A stretch of DNA of 64,000 nucleotides from Hansfordia pulvinata (taxonomy: Eukaryota > Ascomycota > Sordariomycetes > Xylariales): assembly GCA_006538405.1 (NCBI GenBank), contig BJKQ01000005.1, positions 1,550,001-1,614,000 of the forward strand, written 5' to 3'. A model generated the notes under the pieces. The model saw nothing but the letters and a program-made list of their open reading frames with translations. It did not search any database and was not told the origin of the DNA. Made by a program: the position numbers and the translations under genes. Position 1 is the first letter of the stretch; each line of letters begins with the position of its first letter. Of this stretch, positions 59,763-64,000 are shown piece by piece.

Positions 59763-62585
59763 TAAGGGGGTCGAAGGAGGGGGGGGAGTGGAACGGCTGC
59801 TCGCTTGAGGGGGTGAGGTCGTTTAATAATCGGTCGAGAGTGGCTGAGAGCTTTTATATTAATCGCAAGGGTTCTCGTTAAGGGACAATAAGCGAGTTTA
59901 TCAGTGTCATGTGAGCAACTATAGAAGGGAAAAGACTCATTATTGATGGACGGGTACTAATCAAGTTTCCAAAATATCATAACAGAAATCAAAGACGTTT
60001 TAATGAATTAACAACAAGGTTATAAATATAAATATTGTTCACGCTATTTAATATATATGACGTTGAAAAGAGACTTTCTTTTTATAAAACCTTTTAAACA
60101 TTTTAATTTTTATCATAATAACTATTAAACCCGTGACAGAGTATTCATAATAAAGCGCCAGGTATATCGGCGATGATAACGATGATAAGAATAACAGTCC
60201 AATCACGTACGAACACGGTTGTTTTTCCTGATTAAAGTCTTTTACGAGTCCGGCCCTCGGTGTCGGATCTGATCCAGGCCTAAGAGTTAGCTCTATTTAA
60301 CGCTGCATATCCTCGCGGTACTGTGCTCGGTATGCTGTCCAGCGCAACGGGGGCTAGTGATCCCGTATATAAGGATGGTGAAAGGGTTATTAAGAAGAAG
60401 AGGTATGGATGATTACAGAGTTCTAGTTAATGAAAGGGGGGAAAAGTCGAAAGTGAAGGGCCACGCCGCCGTGATTTACGTGAGTGTGCGCGGAAGGGGT
60501 GCATCAGTGGCAGTGTCAAGCTTTAAGACCAGACTGATAAAGAACGTCGAAGAGAGCAGACGAGAGCAACTGCAGTCTGCGGCATAAACTAATAAAGGGC
60601 GAGATGCGCTAAGGTCGAAACAAGAAGAAAAGAAGGAAAAGAAGAAGAAGAAGAAGAGGAAAAAGAAAAAGACGAAGGCGAAAGAGTGATCTGGCTCTTG
60701 AAAGACAGAAGAGGCAAAAAGGCGAGGAGACGAAAAGATAAAGAAAGACAGGGTTTAAGCAGTACACTCCTTCAAGTGATCCAAGACCTTTTCAAACAAG
60801 ACCTCTTCAAACAATCTGTAACCCAGACGAAGCAGTGAGACCCAGAGCTACCTCTCGCTCGGCACCGGATGGCAGATGTGCAGGCCAGAGGAGGCTGCTA
60901 CTCGTGCCTTCCATCTTCTACATGTTAGCTGATAGCTAACTCACGAGGGCGCGCCGCGATGGCTGGGAATCCTGGCCCCCGTGCCCGCCCGGTCAGCAAT
61001 GGTGGATGGATGATGGGGGATTTCCCGCCGCCGCGTGAGTGCTCTCGGCGCCGAAAGTGTTGATAATAGCCCCGGACGAGGATGCTGACGATAGCCCGAG
61101 GGAGGAGAGGGGGCGAGACGAACACACACACGGGGTACGACGCGGCGCGACTCAAACACAAGCAGCATTGTCGTCGGGGACCCGCGAGGCCGTCCCCCTT
61201 GCTGACAGGGGACAGGATAAGGTGAGTCGTGGCACGAAAGGCTGTTCTAACTTTTACAAGCTTGCGAATCCTTCAATGGGGTGTGGCTCGTACTCCCTTT
61301 CATGTCTGCCTGTCTGACGTGAGAACCAAGATCGGGAGTTGTCGCTATGTACTCTACAAGGCTCGTAAGATCACGCCGGGGGGTGCCTGCCGATACGCCA
61401 GGGGTGCGACGAGGAAGTATCCTGGCCCCGAAATACATGCTCGCTGGGTATTAGTCGTAGTTGCCATGCCGTTCCGTTCCTGTGCCGGCTGAACTCATCA
61501 GCCCATTCGGGCAGGTATAGTTTTCATCCGGCCCACATTAAGATCTCGCGGGATCCGCGCGCCTCACGTCAGATCTCGCGTCAGACAAAAACCCTGAGGA
61601 CATAATACACACTGCTCATTCGGCAACTGTCCAGAGACGTCGGGCACTGCCTACGTTACGGGCTGTGCGAGGTTCTCGCGTCTCGCATCACTCCCCGACT
61701 GGCCCCCAAATCAGCCGGGTCTATCCCCAGCGCTCAGGAGTTCTGTCGACGATTGGCCGGGTACGAGAGCGGGTGGATCATGCATGACCTTGGTCCAGCG
61801 GGGATTGACGACACGGGCCAAATAAACGACCGACTGAAGCCGAGAAGGTCCCGCGACGACTCGCAAGCTCCCCATAGCACAGCCTATAGGGCTGCTGTCC
61901 CTTGCCGGCGACCAGTGGTCTCGCCGGCGAGCTTACCGGGGGGGAAAGGGACCCTGGCGCTCGAGCAGCGGCTAACGAAGCCCCTGCTTATCAAAAACCG
62001 CAAAGCGCAGGGGCCCAAATGCGCAGGGACCAAGAGCCCGAGAAAATTGCGTGCTATTCTCCTGGTGGCCGCGGTAGAACGCCGACATAGGTTGGGATAT
62101 GACAGGGCGTAGTGTTCGGCGACTGTCAGCTCGAAACTGCGAGAGAGTGACACGGGTTGGAGATTAAGAGCATCGTTGACAGGACATGTCGAAACCAGGG
62201 TCGCCGATGGAATGAGTCAAGGTGAACCCGGCTCTGCCAGGGTGTCGGAAAGGCCAGGCAGCGAAATGATGGGTATCGAGCGCAAATGGATCTTGTCGAT
62301 AGACATACGATTCACCATGGCATAATGATTCATAAACATGCGAAATAGTAAAGAGAATGGGGAAGAAGAAAGGGAAGAAGACAAGGAAGAATGCCGTCAA
62401 ACGCCCAACGCTCCATACGATGCAAACTTGAAACGCCCCTTTCAGATTCCTTAGCTACCCTGAAGCCCCTAAGCTCTCGATTTAGTGACCTAGTAAAGCC
62501 AGATTAATGCCGTGTCTAAATACAAAGAAAATAAGAAGAATTGTGATTGATTTGTCGTGCTGAGACCCCGCTGACCGCATACCCA
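59763..62585. other. Intergenic region with an AT-rich island and purine runs
   Basis: About 2.8 kb without a supported gene. From 59880 to about 60240 the DNA is AT-rich but keeps many CpA sites, so it is not RIP-like. It starts near the truncation point of the synthetase relic. A purine-rich (GAA/AAG) stretch runs from about 60615 to 60740. A 76-codon frame at 60357-60587 has no recognisable feature. The rest (60.9-62.5 kb) has normal composition and short overlapping frames only. Confidence 0.45.
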
Positions 62586-64000
62586 TCACACCATAGTCCT
62601 GGGCTGCATAGCGGACAACCCCGGCGGCTTCGAGGGCCCGGCCCCCAGCGCGCGCGGCGGCGGCCGTAGCATACTGGTCCTGCCGCCGCCGGGAGTAATA
62701 GCACTAGGAGCAGTCGCAGCAGAAGCAGAAGCGGCTGCCGCTCCCGGGGGGATGCGCCACACGGTCTCGTGGTTCCAGCTGTGGTGGTGAGGGTGGCGAC
62801 CGTCGGGGGTCGAGGCGTCAAAGCCGTGGTAGGCGACGGCGCTGGGCGAGACGCCACCACCCTGGAAAGACGACGGGGTGGTGCAGGTCGTGGGCGACGG
62901 CGTCGTGGTCAGCCAGCTGCCGTCTCCGCCATCGCCGTGGCCCATTCCTGCGGTGGCGCCCGTCGACGAGGGCGGCGCTGATGTCCGGGGGTGCTGCCAG
63001 GCCAGCTCGAGGCCGAGGGCGGCGCCGTCGGGACCCGGGCGGCAGGGGGAAGCTGGACGAAAAGGAGAAGAAGCTTCTTCATCGCCGCCAGTCTGCTTCT
63101 TATTCTTCTCCGACTCGAGCCGCTGGAAGCCCTGGTCTGTTTTCATCTCCTGGTCAAGGGACAGGCGGCCGACCAGGCCGCTGCAGACGAGCCCGATGAC
63201 GGCAAAGGCGCACACCAGGGCCCACGTGTACTGCAGCGAGGCGACAAAGGCCCCCTTGAGCTGCTCCTTGGCCGGGCCAGGCGCCATCTCCTTGATGACG
63301 TGGACCAGCGCGATGGCGTCTCCCGACAGCGCCCCCGCGCCGCCCGAGTCCGGAAGGGTGGCCAGGCGGGACTTGACCGAGTTGAGGAAGACGCTACTTC
63401 CGGCGGCGACGCCGAGGGTCTGCCCCAGGTTGCGCAGGAAGGTAAACATGGTCATGCTGTGGGCCTGCAGCTCGGGGGGGCTGGCGGCCTGCAGGGCGAT
63501 GGCCATGGCGGTGAAGAGCATGCCGAGGCCGACGCCGCCGACGACCGTCAGGAAGATAAAGCCGGCCACGGAGGTGCCGGCGCGCAGGAGGACCAGCAAG
63601 CCTGCGCCCAGGACGGCGAGCGCCCAGCCGGCCCACAGCGCCCACCGAACGCACCCGAGGCGGGCCACGGCGAAGCCCACGGCCCCGGCCGCGGGGGCGA
63701 CCGTCAAGCACATCGGGAACAGCGCGACAGCCGCCAGCGTCGAGCCGTATTCCTGTACGCCCTCGTAGTACAGCGGCAGGTAGTACATGATGCACCACAG
63801 GATCATGCCGTGCAGGCAGTTCTGCGCGTGCACCGCCGCGGCGGACCGCCCCCGCGTGAACAACTCCAGGCGAACCGTGGGCTCCACGTCGGGGGCACGC
63901 CGTGGCAGCCACAGCGCCTGGTGTGCGAGGAAGAGCGCGACGCCGCCCGCACCAACGAGCAGCGGCACCAGCGTCTGCCAGCTGTCCCACGCGAACTGAA
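62586..64000 (-). CDS. MFS transporter, DHA-type (14-TMS drug/H+ antiporter-like), 3' part only
   Basis: The gene runs off the right edge; at least 470 C-terminal residues are visible in one frame from QFAWDSWQTLVPLL (edge) to the stop at 62586. Membrane segments include GAGGVALFLAHQALWLP, MILWCIMYYLPLYY, LAAVALFPMCLTVAPAAGAVGF, WALWAGWALAVLGAGLLVLL, FIFLTVVGGVGLGMLFTAMAIAL, TLGVAAGSSVFLNSV and YTWALVCAFAVIGLVCSGLVG. This order and the QEYGSTLAAVALFP / MFTFLRNLGQTLG segments fit the fungal DHA14 group (toxin/drug efflux and related exporters) in the plasma membrane. After the last segment there is an unusually long, disordered ~180-residue cytosolic tail, rich in Pro, Ser, Gly and His. Substrate and full length are not visible. 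The region 62586-63200 could instead contain an unrecognised intron, but no stop interrupts it. Confidence 0.85.
   Translation of the reverse strand, partial: QFAWDSWQTLVPLLVGAGGVALFLAHQALWLPRRAPDVEPTVRLELFTRGRSAAAVHAQNCLHGMILWCIMYYLPLYYEGVQEYGSTLAAVALFPMCLTVAPAAGAVGFAVARLGCVRWALWAGWALAVLGAGLLVLLRAGTSVAGFIFLTVVGGVGLGMLFTAMAIALQAASPPELQAHSMTMFTFLRNLGQTLGVAAGSSVFLNSVKSRLATLPDSGGAGALSGDAIALVHVIKEMAPGPAKEQLKGAFVASLQYTWALVCAFAVIGLVCSGLVGRLSLDQEMKTDQGFQRLESEKNKKQTGGDEEASSPFRPASPCRPGPDGAALGLELAWQHPRTSAPPSSTGATAGMGHGDGGDGSWLTTTPSPTTCTTPSSFQGGGVSPSAVAYHGFDASTPDGRHPHHHSWNHETVWRIPPGAAAASASAATAPSAITPGGGRTSMLRPPPRALGAGPSKPPGLSAMQPRTMV

Noticed and set aside
60357..60587. 76-codon frame in the AT-richer right region
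   Set aside because: No feature, no promoter or homologous motif visible; a frame of this length is expected by chance.

Overview
The window is nuclear DNA of a filamentous ascomycete, most likely a Sordariomycete; I cannot name the species. The evidence is GC-rich genes with short GT-AG introns (about 50-200 nt) carrying CTRAY-type branch sites, two Zn2Cys6 regulators with fungal-specific domains, a HET-domain protein, an intron-containing tRNA-Leu, and a 10.7-kb extremely AT-rich block with a RIP-like (CpA to TpA) composition. No bacterial, viral or CRISPR features were seen.

Layout. The left 36 kb is ordinary core genome with wide intergenic spaces. It holds a PPIL3-type cyclophilin (-), a Zn2Cys6 regulator (+), an arrestin-domain protein (+), an intron-bearing tRNA-Leu(UAG) (-), the tRNA-splicing endonuclease subunit Sen54 (+, with an apparent 1-base frameshift), an unrecognised protein with an internally duplicated domain and a possible 1.5-kb first intron (+), a GPI-anchored feruloyl-esterase-like CE1 enzyme (+), an O6-methylguanine-DNA methyltransferase (+), an SR-like protein ending in a Hub1/UBL5-type ubiquitin fold (-, also with a 1-base frameshift), and a secreted GH43 endo-1,5-alpha-L-arabinanase (-).

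From 39.26 to 50.02 kb lies one AT-rich block. It is bounded by GC-rich terminal inverted repeats of about 110 bp and flanked by a 9-bp direct repeat (CCATGCAAT). I read it as one very large, dead TIR transposon or a nest of elements. Inside are an almost pure A/T core (about 41.5-43.7 kb) and two separate tandem arrays with 75- and 78-bp units. The TIRs keep CpA sites that the interior has lost.

The right 14 kb looks accessory. A second Zn2Cys6 regulator starts 520 bp from the element. It is followed by a 1010-residue HET-domain protein, a 5'-truncated and multiply frameshifted asparagine-synthetase relic (-), a gene-free stretch with a small AT-rich island, and the 3' part of an MFS drug/H+ antiporter-like transporter running off the right edge (-).

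Functional links are few. The esterase and arabinanase are both secreted plant-cell-wall enzymes in one 7-kb stretch. The intron-containing tRNA lies beside Sen54, a subunit of the enzyme that removes such introns. The two RNA-processing genes (Sen54, SR/Hub1-like) each lack one base in a short G run, which suggests sequencing error rather than gene death. The asparagine-synthetase relic shows true decay. A non-coding 8-mer, TACGAGTA, recurs in the intergenic spaces far more often than chance allows.
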